64,000 nucleotides of DNA, taken from positions 185,860,449 through 185,924,448 of the forward strand of contig NC_081411.1 of the NCBI RefSeq assembly GCF_030272615.1, given 5' to 3'. The notes below the pieces were generated by a model that was not told where the DNA came from, ran no database searches, and was given only the letters and a program-made list of their open reading frames with translations. The DNA comes from Cryptomeria japonica. Lineage: Eukaryota > Streptophyta > Pinopsida > Cupressales > Cupressaceae. The translations under genes were made by a program, and so were the position numbers. This document shows, piece after piece, positions 1 to 10,740 of the stretch (the first letter of the stretch is position 1; each line of letters begins with the position of its first letter).

Positions 1-178
1 ATCTTAAGTACTCTTAGAGAATGGTATGGAATTTTCATAAAAAATCATAGGTTGTGAGTCACAGAGCAACAAAGACCATGGTGGTCTTAAGGTGAGTTGA
101 CAAAAAATAACAAGGAAATACTTCTACATAAGTTTGTAGCCTGTAAAGTAGGAATAATGAGCAGCGCATTCAGTTAAA
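1..178 (+). repeat. GyB-family 3' internal fragment
   Basis: This stretch aligns base for base, with scattered substitutions, to 37338-37515, the end of GyB's internal region just before its 3' LTR. Shared landmarks include TGTAAAGTAGGAATAATGAG. It is the tail of a second GyB-family copy lying mostly left of the window. Where that copy's 3' LTR should begin, the 3' LTR of GyA begins instead. Confidence 0.75.
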
Positions 179-182
179 AAAT

Positions 183-1038
183 TATTATCACTAAGGTTTG
201 TCTCCTAGCTAAGCCTAGACTTAGCTAACCCATGACACATGGGACTACTTCTAGGTTGTGGGTAACCTATTGCAGAAGTAGACCTCTAGATATAGGGCTA
301 GTTCCCTCTGAAACTTTCTTAAAACAACTAATTTTGACTAATAAAAATGAAAGAGGAATGCTATTAAAATGAAAATCTAATCTACTCAAACGATGATGCA
401 CTAGGATGTTTTAATTTCTAATATCCTAAATTGACTGATTACAATGGACTTTACAAAGACACTATTTGAGATCACAACTCATTTATTCCTAAGATGATCA
501 TAAGTATTTCATATAAAGGTTATCAATTAAGTTTGCATACAAGATGAAATAAACCATACAATGATGTTGGCTGAAATAAATTTGCAACACAATGTATAAT
601 CTAATCAGATCCAAGGAATGCTCACTAAAACATGAGATTAATGCATGACTAACAAAGGACTGAAAATGAATTCATAGTGTAAATTTAGCATAACACAATG
701 TAAATGACACAATAATAAATAGAAACAATTGAGATCTTCATTGAAATATCCAAAGAATACAATTACAAATCATATAAATATCTCTTATTTTAATGTATTG
801 AAGGTTACAAGAAATTAACACAACTAAATACAATGAAATCTAAGATGAACTCCAAATTTTCTGAGTTACAAGGCTATATTCATAGTTGTGTACATATGAA
901 AAAGCAAGAACTGATTAGAAATGAGTGAAAAAGATGTCTTCTATTTTAGCTATTCCTGAATATTGAATTTCAAAATAATGGCTCCCTCTAACTTGCTGAC
1001 TCACCTGGTATGATAAGTGTGTTGGTTTCTCTTTTGTC
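183..1038 (-). repeat. GyA 3' LTR
   Basis: It is a direct repeat of 14012-14863, 856 versus 852 bp. The shared sequence runs from TATTATCACTAAGG at the low-coordinate edge to CTCTTTTGTC at the high-coordinate edge. The low edge is set by analogy to the primer-site junction of the other copy. The high edge is where the two copies stop matching. Neither end is a perfect TG/CA. Confidence 0.8.
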
Positions 1039-1730
1039 TTTTATGGTCCCTTTTATGATCCTGATCAAATTCTTATTGGTGGACTCAGCTTGTCCATTAC
1101 CCTGTGGGTAATAATTAGAAGATGTGTTCAAATAGATTCCACTCTCAAGAGCCCAATTATTTACTTTCAGACCAATAAAAGCTAATGCATTATCAGAAAT
1201 TATTGATTCTGGAACACCAAATCTTGGTAGAAAATTAGGACAATTAACTCATTTTTTTCTCTTAATGCTGCACCTTCTATCCATTTTGTAAAATAATCAG
1301 TTACTATTAATATCCACCTATGACCAACACTTGAAGGTGGGTTTATGGGGCCTATGAAGTCAAGACCCCACTTCATGAAGGACTGCTCCACTTTAATTGG
1401 CTACAATGGAAGGGCTACCAACCTTTTCTTTCCTACAAATGATGAGCACTTCTTGCACTATCTTACATAATCAAGAGCATCCTTAAACAAATTAGGCCAA
1501 TAATAACTAGCCCTCGTGATTTTATATGTTGTATTTCTTGGTGAAAAATGTCCACTAGCTGGTCCATCATGAAATTCATCAAGAATCCTACTTGTTTGAT
1601 CATATTCAATACACCTTAACAACATACCCTTATAATCCTTTCTAAACAAAACACTATCAATAATGACATATAGAATTGCTTGCAATCTGAAATATCTTCT
1701 TTTAGATTTATCCATACCAATAGGACACTC
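1039..1730 (-). pseudogene. GyA integrase, truncated
   Basis: This is a retroviral-type integrase, the enzyme that inserts element cDNA into chromosomes. The N-terminal zinc-binding part is at about 1458-1715 (GHFSPRNTTYKITRASYYWP, followed by the family Cys pair near 1455). The catalytic core follows at 1391-1039: GLDFIGPINPPSSVGHRW holds the first Asp, ISDNALAF the second and QGNGQAEST the Glu. The frame is broken near 1440. The C-terminal half of the enzyme is missing; the core runs into the LTR within about 20 codons of the catalytic Glu. Confidence 0.85.
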
Positions 1731-1813
1731 ACCAGTCTAAAGATAATGTATCATTTCTTCAATCAAACTTGTTGAAGATACTACTACAAGTATTTCTCCT
1801 TCATCTTCATGCA

Positions 1814-2389
1814 CTAGGACAACCTAAATTCTTCTTGTTTGTTGTCCTCAACATCTTTGGCTAGTTGTTCACAAAGACCTTTTCCTCTAACCATCTTTTT
1901 CTCCTTTATATCTACATCATAATCCATAACTTTTGTAACCCAACCATCTCTCTTGTCATTCAAATTTTTATTTAACAAAAACTTTTTCACAGAAGGATGA
2001 GCAACCAGCAAATGTACCTTATTATTTGACAGCATGTTCCTAAATTTCTTGAGACTTCTTATAAAAACCAATACATGTTTTTCAACAAAGGAATAAGACA
2101 ACTTATAATCCTTTAATACTTGACTAAAAAATGCAATAGGCTGCTCCAAACCTTCTTAATTTTGCTGGAATAGCATGGCTAAGATTGTTTCAAAATTCCC
2201 AAAGGCATACGAGATGATGTCCTTTGAGTAATAATGGTTTATTAGTGTTGATGTTGATGTTATTGCTTCCTTTATCTCCTCAAAACTCTGTTTGCCTTCT
2301 CTAGTCGAGCTGAAACTCATTTTTTTCTTGAGCATAGAAGTTAGAGGCTTTAAAAGAGAAGCAATATTAGGTATAAACCTCCTTACCAA
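1814..2389 (-). pseudogene. GyA RT connection and RNase H domain
   Basis: This continues the polymerase polyprotein after the palm. 2389-2156 encodes the connection region (RRFIPNIASLLKPLT is the usual post-palm motif) and the start of the RNase H fold. 2149-1814 encodes the rest (FFSQVLKDYKLSYSFVEKH, then VAHPSVKKFLLN and the tail VMDYDVDIKEKK). In this family the domain degrades the RNA strand of the RNA/DNA hybrid. A frame change near 2150 separates the halves. GyB has the same segment at 23690-24230. Confidence 0.85.
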
Positions 2390-2938
2390 ATTTATTCTAC
2401 CAACAAAACTTTGAAGAGCTTACTTATGAGTTGGTAGTGTTAAAGTAGGTATTTTACTTATTCTCTCTAGGTCAATGGATATACCATGCTTCGACACTAT
2501 GTGACCAAGAAGTCTTCCTTCATGAACAACAAAGATGCTCTTCTTGGGATTTAAAGAAATCTCATATTCTCTACAACTTTCAAAGATTTTTCTTAAATGC
2601 AAAAAATGATCATTAGCATCTTTTGAAAAAATGGTTATGTCATCAAGATAAAGTAGCACAAATTTATTCATAAGACCTTCAAAAGCCATATCCATGGCTC
2701 TTTGAAATATGGATCCAACATGATAAACCAAATGGAATTTTCCTATAAGACATTGTTCCCCATTTTGTGGTAAAGGTTGTCTTGAACTAATCTTCTTCCT
2801 TCACCAAAATTTTGTTATAACCTAAAAATCCATATAACAAAGAAAGCCTCTCAGAACCTAAAACCACTTGTAAAATTTGTTCCATAGATGGAAATGGTAG
2901 TGGTCCTTAAGAGACGATCGGTTGAGGTCTCCAAAGTC
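2390..2938 (-). pseudogene. GyA reverse transcriptase, C-terminal part
   Basis: This is the palm of a gypsy reverse transcriptase. The catalytic box YLDDITIFSK is clear near 2640, followed by LRKIFESCREYEISLNPKKS and LLGHIVSKHGISID. From 2938 to 2731 the frame is shifted, but the VDFGDLN motif of the fingers is readable right at the C1 insertion edge. The N-terminal part resumes beyond C1 at 10281. The original enzyme therefore read VDFGDLN directly after NGEIRLCV. Confidence 0.88.
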
Positions 2939-2943
2939 CACAC
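2939..2943. repeat. C1 target-site duplication, left copy
   Basis: The bases CACAC lie directly outside the C1 LTR at 2944 and are repeated at 10276-10280. A perfect 5-bp match is the usual LTR-retrotransposon footprint and fixes C1's ends. Confidence 0.85.
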
Positions 2944-4092
2944 TATTAGGAACCAGGAAGGACAACTGAGAGGGGGGGTGAATCAATTGTCAATAAATTA
3001 CAACCCAAAATAACTTATTCCAACTTAAAACTTAGTGCCAATAAAACAAACTTAATGTCAGTAAAATAGATTAACAGTTATCCCAGTACTGGTATAACTT
3101 AATGCATGAAAAGAAAGCAAAACAACATCCACAACACATGACACAAAGATTTTGACATGGAAACCCTGTGGAAAAACCATGGTGGAAAACCTTACCCACA
3201 ATTAGATGATACTACTGCAGATAGTAAGTGAATACAACAAGGGGTCTCCACATGTAGAAAGGCCAACCGCCTAGAGCTCACTGCTCAATCACAAAATAGG
3301 AGTCACACTGACTACACAGTTGGATGGTTAAATCCAATAACAATGTACTACTTCAATAAAGAATCTTCAATATTGGATTCAGTACTCGTTTAAGCTCTGA
3401 CCATAAGTGCCAAACACCTTCATAACCTTCCCTTCAACCTTTAGATAATATCTGCATGATTTGCATAAGGATCTGCTTATTTTCACTCTTCACAATGATC
3501 TTCAATATTCACATACACTCACAATGATCTTCAATAAGATCTTACAATTATTTATACAAAACCTAAGACCTAATAATTAGGTCGGCTCCCTAAAGATATT
3601 ACAATTAAATCAATTAAAAAATAAGCCTTGATGCAATACAATATGTCACCCTCAATACATTTACACATTATCCAATCAATAAATCATTTCCAAAATGTGT
3701 CATGCTGATCTGGAACATGATATCTTGTACCGGTCCATAACCTAGACCTATTTGCCAGTTAAAGAAAATATGTCAACCCAATCAGACCAATAAGTAAAAC
3801 ACCAAATGTAAACATCCAATCCATGTCTTCGACATAACCAAATGATCTCCATAAGATAAAAAGTCATCATCAACTTCCTGAGTTGTTGGTGAACTATATA
3901 TCCTGTTGGTTAAAGCATATATTGGTGATTGTGCATAAGCTAATATCCATGTTGGGACCACAATATGTCGATTCAACAACAAACCAATATAACTAGAGTG
4001 TCAAATCAACAATGTAGACCTCCAGAAGATAAGTGTTGACATCAATGAAAAAACCATTGCAACACATGACGAAGTCATCCATAATACCAACA
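2944..4092 (-). repeat. C1 3' LTR
   Basis: This is a direct repeat of 9150-10275. On the minus strand it starts TGTTGGTATTATGG and ends CCTAATA. A run of Gs near its 3' end (read as CACCCCCCCTCTC on the element strand) is shared with all copia-type LTRs in this window. The conserved GTGG-TTTTTCC block lies at 3154-3184. Confidence 0.92.
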
Positions 4093-4106
4093 ATCTCCCC
4101 CTTTGG
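4093..4106 (-). promoter_or_regulatory. C1 polypurine tract
   Basis: The element strand reads CCAAAGGGGGAGAT immediately upstream of the LTR start TGTTGG. Position and purine content identify the plus-strand DNA primer. Further purine runs lie upstream near 4285-4300 and 4357. Confidence 0.85.
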
Positions 4107-4443
4107 TATTGATGGCAACACTAGATGGAAAAACTTCTAAGTGCCAAAAACAAAATGCCAAATACCAACAATCTCCGAAAATAGATCAATACAAAGTTCT
4201 ATACCAAAACATAAACAATATAACCAAAACCAAAATACATCTCTCCAAGAATACATCTCTCCCCAATAATGTTTTTCCATGGACATCTCTTCCCCTTTGA
4301 CATCAAATGCCAAAGCAGTCAAGAATCAAAATTAGAACATAACATACAACTAACTACTCCCCCTGAGAAGTAGCTCTCCTTCATCAAAGCTAAAAAATGA
4401 TTCTTTTGTTAGTCCCTATCGGCTTGATGCCAATCTTCATCAT

Positions 4444-5505
4444 TCAAGTCTCTGCCGGTGGGGAAATTACCCCAAGCTGCTCTCTGAGATATTCAAATGT
4501 TTCCTTAGGCAAAGGCTTTGTAAAAATATCTACAATTTTCTCTTTAGTGTTCACATAAACCAATCTCACTTCATTTGCTTCAACATTCTCTTTCAAAAAA
4601 TTGTACTTAATAAATACCAAATTCTTTGATATATCAATTGTTGTTGAATTATCACAATGTATAATTATTGGTTCTTTGCATTTTACCTTGATATCCTTCA
4701 ACATTTGCTTGATCCATAATACCTGAGTGCAATTAGTTGTTGCTGCAACATATTCTACTTCTACTATAGAAAATGATGTACAAGTCTATTTCTTGCTGAT
4801 CCATGAAATTAACCTTCTACCAAGAAAGAATTCTCCACTAATTGTACTCTTTCTTTCATCCACATCACCTACCCAATTTGCATATGTATATGTACATAGC
4901 TCAAAATTGTCATCCTTAGGATACCATAAACCAAGATTTGTTGTGTCTTGTAGGTACTGGAAAATCCTTTTTACTATAGTTTCATGATTTTCTTTAGGAT
5001 TGCTTTGAAATTTTGAAACAATACACACTGCATTCATTATATCAGGTCTGGTTTGTGTCAAATACAGTAACCATCCAATCATAGATTTGTACCTTGTCAG
5101 ATTTATAGGAGTTGAATCATCCTTTAATGTCAATTTATCTATTTTAGTCATAGGAGTTCTTACTAGTTTGGAGTTTTCCATTCCAAATTTCTTCAAGAGT
5201 TCCTTCAAGTATTTTGTTTGACATAGGAATATACCTTTATCTATTTGAGAAATCTGCAAACCTAGAAATTTTTTTATCTCTTCAATCATAGACATTTCAA
5301 ATTCTTCCTGTATCTTGTTAGCAAAGTCTTTACATAACTCTTCTTCACCTCCAAAAATGATATCATCCACAAATACTTCAACAACCAAAATATCATCATT
5401 GGTAATTTTGTAATACAAATTCCTATCCACATTACCTTTTGTGTATCCAAGCTTTAAAAGATATTTATCTAGTCTAGCATACCAAGCTTTGGGAGCTTGC
5501 TTCAA
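4444..5505 (-). pseudogene. C1 reverse transcriptase C-terminal part and RNase H
   Basis: 5505-4786 encodes the RT palm and connection: KQAPKAWYARLDKYL, the catalytic box VEVFVDDIIFGG, EMSMIEEIKKFLGLQI, and an RNase H start around YTYANWVGDVDERKST. That last motif normally reads DADWAG, so the first RNase H Asp appears lost (YANWVG). 4704-4444 carries the RNase H end, with HCDNSTTIDISKNLVF (catalytic Asp) and VDIFTKPLP. A stop near 4710-4785 separates the pieces. It remains in frame with the upstream RT block. Confidence 0.9.
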
Positions 5506-5529
5506 TCCATAAAAATATTTCCTTAACCT

Positions 5530-6504
5530 TCAAACCATATCCTTATCATCTGTTAATGAAAATCCATTAGGTTGTTCAATGTAAACTTCTTCAAGATCTC
5601 CATTCAAAAATGCACATTTTACACCCATCTGATAAACTTTGTAGTTCTTGTGAGCTATAAATGCCAGAAATAGTCCAACTGCTTCAATTTTGGCTACTGG
5701 TGCAAAGGTTTCATTATAATCAACTCCTTCTTTCTGAGAATAACCTTTACAAACTAATCTTGCTTTGTTTCTGATTACTTCACCATGTTCATTAAGTTTA
5801 TTTCTATATACCCATTTAGTTCCAATTACATTTTTGCCTTTAGGTCGAGGAACTAATGTCCAAGTATTATTCTTTTCAATCTGCTCTAATTCATCTTCCA
5901 TTGCTTTTATCCATTGTTTATCTTGACATGCTTTAGCAACTGATGCTGGTTCAACTTGAGAAATTAAATATACCTTTTCATTTTCCAATCTTCCTCTTGT
6001 CATAACACCTTGATTTTTATTTCCAATTATCTGATTTTTAGAATGATTCAATCTTACATACCTGGGTTTACTCTGATTTCCACTTACAGGCTATTGTTCT
6101 TCAGTCATAGTTGAGTTTTCTGATGATGTCGGTGTGACTAGTTCTTCATTTTGTTTTGGTGCAATCTGTGTTGGTTCATTTTTAATCATTTCTATTGTTG
6201 GTTCAGAACCGATAGATCTTGATTCTCCTCTAAAATGTTCATCTATCTTCACATTAGTACTTTCAATGATTTTTTGCAATCTTTTATTATAACATATATA
6301 TACCTTGCTTCTAGTTGAATAACCAAGAAATATTCCTTCATCACTTCTAGGATCAAATTTGCCAATATACTCATCTCTCCTAATATAGCAGTTGCTTCCA
6401 AATATTCTGAAATATTTAAGAGTAGGAGTATGACCAAACCATAGTTCATAAGGGGTCTTACCAGTTTCACTTTTGATGTAAACTTTGTTGAAAGTATAAA
6501 CCAC
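5530..6504 (-). pseudogene. C1 integrase C-terminus and RT N-terminus
   Basis: 6504-6091 is the copia integrase C-terminal region (GKTPYELWFGHTPTLKYFRI, GIFLGYSTRSKVYICYN). 6051-5530 is the RT N-terminus: [56 protein letters not shown] and [18 protein letters not shown]. These are the canonical RVT_2 blocks in order. One in-frame stop lies between the blocks near 6090 and another before 5505. The linker is Ser/Thr/Glu-rich. Confidence 0.9.
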
Positions 6505-7114
6505 TATATTGACTGCTTCTCTCTAGTACATATGAGGTAGATTTGCTTCCATCATCGTGGTTCTTGCTACATCCACTATAGTTATATTCTTCCTTTCCAC
6601 AACTCCATTCTATTGGGGTGTCCAGGATGCCGATATTTGTCTTTTGATTCCATTCTCCTCACAAAATGAATTGAATTACCTAGATGTAAATTCTCCTCTT
6701 TGATCAGATCTCAAACATTTGAATTTCTTGTTGGTTTCATTCTCTACCATTTCCTTGTATATCTTGAATCTTCCAAAAGCTTATGATTTCTCCCTGAGAA
6801 AAGTAACCCAACACATTCTAGAATAATCATCAATTATTAGCATAAAGTATCTATCAACTTGAAGACTTCGTGTTCTTGTTGGACCACATAAGTCCAGTAT
6901 GAATTAAATCAAGAATATTATTGGATTCCTCAGAAATGCTCTTAAATGTTGTTCTAACTTGATTTCCCATTTGACATTCCTTACATACTAGATTATGAGG
7001 TTTCACAATGTTAGGTAAATCCCTTACTGCCTTGGTTGAACTGATCTTTACAATACAATCAAAATTCACATGACAGAGTCTTTTATGCCATAACCAACTT
7101 TCATCAACATGCAA
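6505..7114 (-). pseudogene. C1 integrase N-terminus and catalytic core
   Basis: 7114-6854 encodes the copia pre-integrase HHCC region: WHKRLCHVNFDCI supplies the histidines and CKECQMGNQVRT the cysteines, then ILDLIHTGLMW begins the core. Between 6854 and 6505 the core is readable only in short pieces with several stops and frame changes. It retains the GGEFTSR-type block and the WGVVERKN-type block in damaged form. It would have inserted C1 cDNA when active. Confidence 0.82.
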
Positions 7115-7787
7115 TCAAACATGTCTTATCACTGGTATTCAAATGAAAGATATTACCTTTAATCTGATTACTAGTTGCAATCTCCAATCCAATTCTGTTT
7201 ATGATTTTGCATTTTCCATTCTTGAATTGTAATTGAAATCCTTTTTTCACTAACTGACCAACACTCAGAAGATTATACTTTAAACCTTCAACATAATAAA
7301 CATTGTCAGTATTGTGCTTACCATCCAAAGATATAGTGCCTCTTCCTTTGATTAAACAAGCTTTGTCATCTCCAAATCTTACTAGACCTCCATTAATTTC
7401 CCAAAGTGATAAGAATTTGCTTTTATCACTAGTCATATGATGTGATCAACCACTATCAATGATCCATTCATCCTTTTCTTCAATTTTTACTACTAATGCA
7501 TGCTCTACTAGTTTGAAAATAGGTTTTGGTTGATATTCTTTCATTGCAGCAAATGCCAATCCACTATTTGTGGGATCTTCATCAGAGTCATTTGTAACAC
7601 CATCCTCTGCATAGTAACATGACTTATCTCTATTTTTCTTAAATCTATATCTTTGATATTTAGGGTTAGGTTTATATGTTCTTTTTGCTTCCTCCCTTAG
7701 TTGTGCATGTCTATCAGGACACCTAGACACCATATGACCAACTTTATTGTAATTAAAACATTTGAAAGGTTCTTTACCTTTAGGCAT
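7104..7787 (-). pseudogene. C1 gag zinc knuckle, protease start and pre-integrase region
   Basis: 7787-7446 holds the nucleocapsid knuckle CFNYNKVGHMVSRC, in which the second Cys is replaced by Tyr, then a basic linker and the protease entry WIIDSG. The next codon is TGA where the family has Cys (DSGCSHH), so translation would stop right after the active-site triad. The frame then continues at 7436-7104 through SHHMTSDKSKF, VYYVEGLKYNLLSVGQL and the pre-integrase region. A single stop therefore separates two otherwise good blocks. Confidence 0.88.
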
Positions 7788-8415
7788 CTTCCTTGCAAAT
7801 AGTGCTTCAAGTTCTTCAAGTTCTTCATTTTCCCTTCTGATATCTTCAAGTTCTTTTGCAGAAAGCTTTTTCCAATCAGATTTGTTAGATGATGATAATG
7901 ATGATGCTTTGAAGGCTATAACAGTTTTGACTGTAGCAATAGGACCAAATTCTTCAAGCTAAAATGTTGAAAGTTTTCCAACCAAAGTACCTCTAGAAAC
8001 TAATGTATTAGGCATTATTCTCAACTCATTAATAGCTCACTTTCATTTTGTAAGCTAGTGGAAAATCTCTTAAAACTTTAGAAACAATTTCATCTTCACT
8101 TAAAGATCCTCCATAATATTGTACTCCTAAAAAATTTTTATTAACTCTTTCCATAAAAGCATAAATTCTTTCATCTTCTTCCATTTTTAAATTTTCATGC
8201 CTAACCCAGTAACATTCCAGTTTTGCAATTTTGATAGTGGTATCTCCTTCATTCAATGTTTCTAGTTTATCCCAAATAGCTTTTGCAGTAGATCTATCTG
8301 ATAATCAAATGATTTGCTGACCTGATAATGTGCTTAGAAGTGCTTCTCTTGCTTTGTAATTATTCTTCAAGTCTTTAGCCAATGTCGGTGGATTAGGGTT
8401 ATTCGGAGTAGGACC

Positions 8416-8431
8416 AACATAGCCATTCTTT
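8416..8431. repeat. Target-site duplication of the retroposed insert, left
   Basis: AACATAGCCATTCTTT is repeated exactly at 8958-8973. Length and flanking A-rich tail point to target-primed reverse transcription rather than to an LTR element or a DNA transposon. Confidence 0.85.
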
Positions 8432-8957
8432 CTGGAGGATAAGGTTAAATCACTAGAAGATGGGAAGAAAGCGATGAAAAATCTTATGGATGTTATCCTG
8501 AGTTTCCTTTTTGTTGTCATTAAAAACCTAGAGGATATCGCTAAGGTCTATGATCAAACCTGCTCTCCAAAACCAATTGTTGATCTTGACTTGGATGAAG
8601 AGACCATCTAGACTGGTAGCGGTGATGCTACTTTAGTGGGTGGCACTGTGAAGAGGACCAGGACAAGTGTCAAGAATGTTGTGGCTGCTCCTGCAAAGAA
8701 TCTCCCTAATCTCAGGGATAACATCAAAGAGTTGCATGAAATTAGCAACACTCTAGCAAAAGCTTTGGAAAAAATCAACTAGTATCTTCTGGACTCTGGA
8801 TGGCCTGCTGGCTTTGTGGGCCTTTTTCTGGTTTTCTTTAGTTTTCTGGTAGTTTTTCGTAGGCCTGTTCTCTTTTGTTTCTTGTCATTTTGTTGTTTAA
8901 GTTCTGCTTGTAAAGGGTTTCGGGGCCCCTTCAAAACTTGCTTTTAGCTTAATAAAA
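8432..8957 (+). mobile_element. A-tailed retroposed insertion in C1 gag
   Basis: This 526-bp segment is bounded by a perfect 16-bp duplication and ends in AATAAAAAA. The plus strand carries a partial reading frame (KSLEDGKKAMKNLMDVI, one TAG near 8610, then KNLPNLRDNIKELHEISNTL) ending at a TAG at about 8781. A 3'-UTR-like tail with GGGTTTCGGGGCCCC follows. No reverse transcriptase is encoded. It is either a 5'-truncated non-LTR element whose last gene is not RT, or a retrocopied transcript moved in trans. I do not recognise the source. Confidence 0.82.
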
Positions 8958-8973
8958 AACATAGCCATTCTTT
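8958..8973. repeat. Target-site duplication of the retroposed insert, right
   Basis: This is the exact second copy of 8416-8431. Deleting one copy with the insert restores the C1 gag codons around NGYVGPTPNN, which shows that the insert came after C1 was formed. Confidence 0.85.
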
Positions 8974-9135
8974 GTAATATCCCATATATCTCTTCCAATG
9001 CAATTCAAATGTGTTTCCATTCTGATCTTCCATATACCATAGTTAGTTCCATCAAGTTTGGGATTGTCCTTCCAAAATATATTTGCTGCCATAAGATATC
9101 CTGAAGTTGTTAGGCTTCTGAAAAGACAAGACTAG

Positions 9136-9149
9136 GCTCTGATACAAAT
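9136..9149 (-). promoter_or_regulatory. C1 primer binding site
   Basis: The element strand reads TTTGTATCAGAGCC directly after the 5' LTR end. One change from TTGGTATCAGAGC, the complement of the 3' end of plant initiator methionine tRNA, the standard copia primer. Confidence 0.88.
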
Positions 9150-10275
9150 TATAAGGAATTGGGAAGGACAATTGAGAGGGGGGGGTGAATCAGTTGTCAA
9201 TAAATTACAACCCAAAACAACTTATTCCAAGTTAAAACTTAGTTTCAGTAAAACAAACTTAATATCGGTAAAACAAATTAACAGTTATAGCAGTACTGGT
9301 ATAACTTAATACGTGAAACATAAAGAAAAACAACATCCACAAGACATGACACAAAGATTTTGATGTGGAAACCTTGTAAGGGGAAAAATCACGATGGGAA
9401 ACCTTACCCACAATCAGATGATACTACTACAGATAGTAAGTGAATACAGTAAGGGGTCTGCACATGCAGAAAGGCCAACCGCCTAGAGCTCACTACTCAA
9501 TTACAAAATAGGAGTCACACTGACTACACAGTTGGATGGTTAAATCCAATAACAATGTACCGCTTCAATAAATCATCTTCAATGTTGGATTCAATACCGG
9601 GTTAAGCTCTGACCATGAGTGTCAAATACCTTCATAACATTTCCTTCAACCTTCAGATAATATCTGCTTGATTCTCACAAGGATCTGCTTATTTTTGCTC
9701 TTCACAATGATTTTCAATAAGATATTACAATTATTTATACAAAACCTAAGACCTAATCATTAGGTCGGCTCCCTAGAGATATTACAATTAAATCAATTAA
9801 AAAATAAGCCTTGATGCAATACAATATGTTAGCCTCAATACATTTACACATTATCCAATCAATAAACTATTTCCAAAATGTGTCATGCTGATCTGGAACA
9901 TGATATCTTGTATCAGTTGATAACCTAGACCTATCTTTCGGTTAAAGAAACTATGTCAACCTGATCAGACCAATAAGTAAAAAACCAAATGTAAACATCC
10001 AATCTATGTCTTTGACATAACCAAATGATCTCCAGATGATAACAAGTCATCATCAACTTCCCGAGCTATTGATGAACTATATATCCGGTCGGTTAAATCA
10101 TATACTGATGACTATGCATAAGCCAATATCCATGTCGGAACCACAATGTACTGGTTCAACAACAAACCAATATAACCAGAGTGCCAAATCAACAATGTAG
10201 ACCTCTAGAAGATAAGTGTTGACATCAATAACAAAACCAATGCAACACATGACGAAGTCATCCATAATACAAACA
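9150..10275 (-). repeat. C1 5' LTR
   Basis: It matches 2944-4092 over its length. On the element strand it starts TGTTTGTATTATGG and ends CCTTATA. A TATA-like GTATAAATAAT lies at about 9730-9740. The GTGG-TTTTTCC block is at 9361-9396 and the G-run at about 9176-9183. Confidence 0.92.
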
Positions 10276-10280
10276 CACAC
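10276..10280. repeat. C1 target-site duplication, right copy
   Basis: CACAC, identical to 2939-2943. The GyA RT codons for NGEIRLCV end here. Confidence 0.85.
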
Positions 10281-10740
10281 ATAGTCTAATCTCACCATTT
10301 TTATTCCTTACTTGAACAAGGTTAGATACCCATGATGTATGATTGATAAGAAAAATTATATTACCTTGGATTAGCTTGTTAAGCTCAGCTTTCATCAAGT
10401 GTTCTATCTTTGGGTTTAAAGGTCTTTGCCTTTGTCTCACTGGTTTTGCATTGGGCTCCAATTCAATTGTGTGTCAGGCTAAACTAGGATCAAATCCCTT
10501 CAAATCACCATACTCCCAAGCAAAAATATCATTAAACTCTTGACATAATGAAACAAAAGCTTGTTGTTCCTCTTTAGTGCATACCTTACCAAGATTTAAA
10601 AGCTTGTCTTTGAAGATTTCAATAGGTTTATAATGCTCTTCCTTAACCACCATGTTGGTCTTATCCTTTCTAACTTCATGATCTAAATTAAAAATTGACT
10701 CAAGTCTAACCAAACCTTTAGGAAAATTATTTGCCTTCAC
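10281..10740 (-). pseudogene. GyA reverse transcriptase, N-terminal part
   Basis: 10740-10474 encodes the region upstream of the RT fingers (CQEFNDIFAWEYGDLKGFDP is the gypsy pre-RT motif). 10461 onward encodes KPVRQRQRPLNPKIEHLMKA, HTSWVSNLVQVRNKNGEIRL and the start of the finger domain, where C1 interrupts it. A frame change near 10470 separates the two pieces. It matches GyB 22782-23130 at most positions. Confidence 0.88.

Larger units (their letters stand above)
7950..9092 (-). pseudogene. C1 gag, split by a retroposed insertion
   Basis: The frame starts at the ATG complementary to 9090-9092 (MAANIFWKDNPKLDGTNY), about 45 bp inside the primer site. It encodes the usual copia gag start, with NYGIWKIRMETHL. 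At the GYV codons the frame is cut by an insertion (8432-8957). It resumes at 8431 with GPTPNNPNPPTLAKDLKNNY, reaches a TGA (ancestral Arg) at about 8304, and continues through ERVNKNFLGVQYYGGSLSED to a stop near 8029. A frameshift then separates it from the zinc-knuckle block. Confidence 0.88.
2944..10275 (-). mobile_element. C1: Ty1/copia element nested in GyA
   Basis: C1 is a complete but decayed copia element: LTRs (2944-4092, 9150-10275), a TTTGTATCAGAGCC primer site, gag, protease, integrase, RT and RNase H in copia order, and a purine tract before the 3' LTR. It sits inside the GyA RT with a CACAC duplication. Its gag is broken by a later retroposed insertion. Repeated tracts of the AAAGGGGGAGA type and an RT close to VEVFVDDIIFGG suggest a Sirevirus-like lineage; I hold that placement at moderate confidence. 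It is a model for the autonomous partner of NA1-NA3. Confidence 0.93.
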
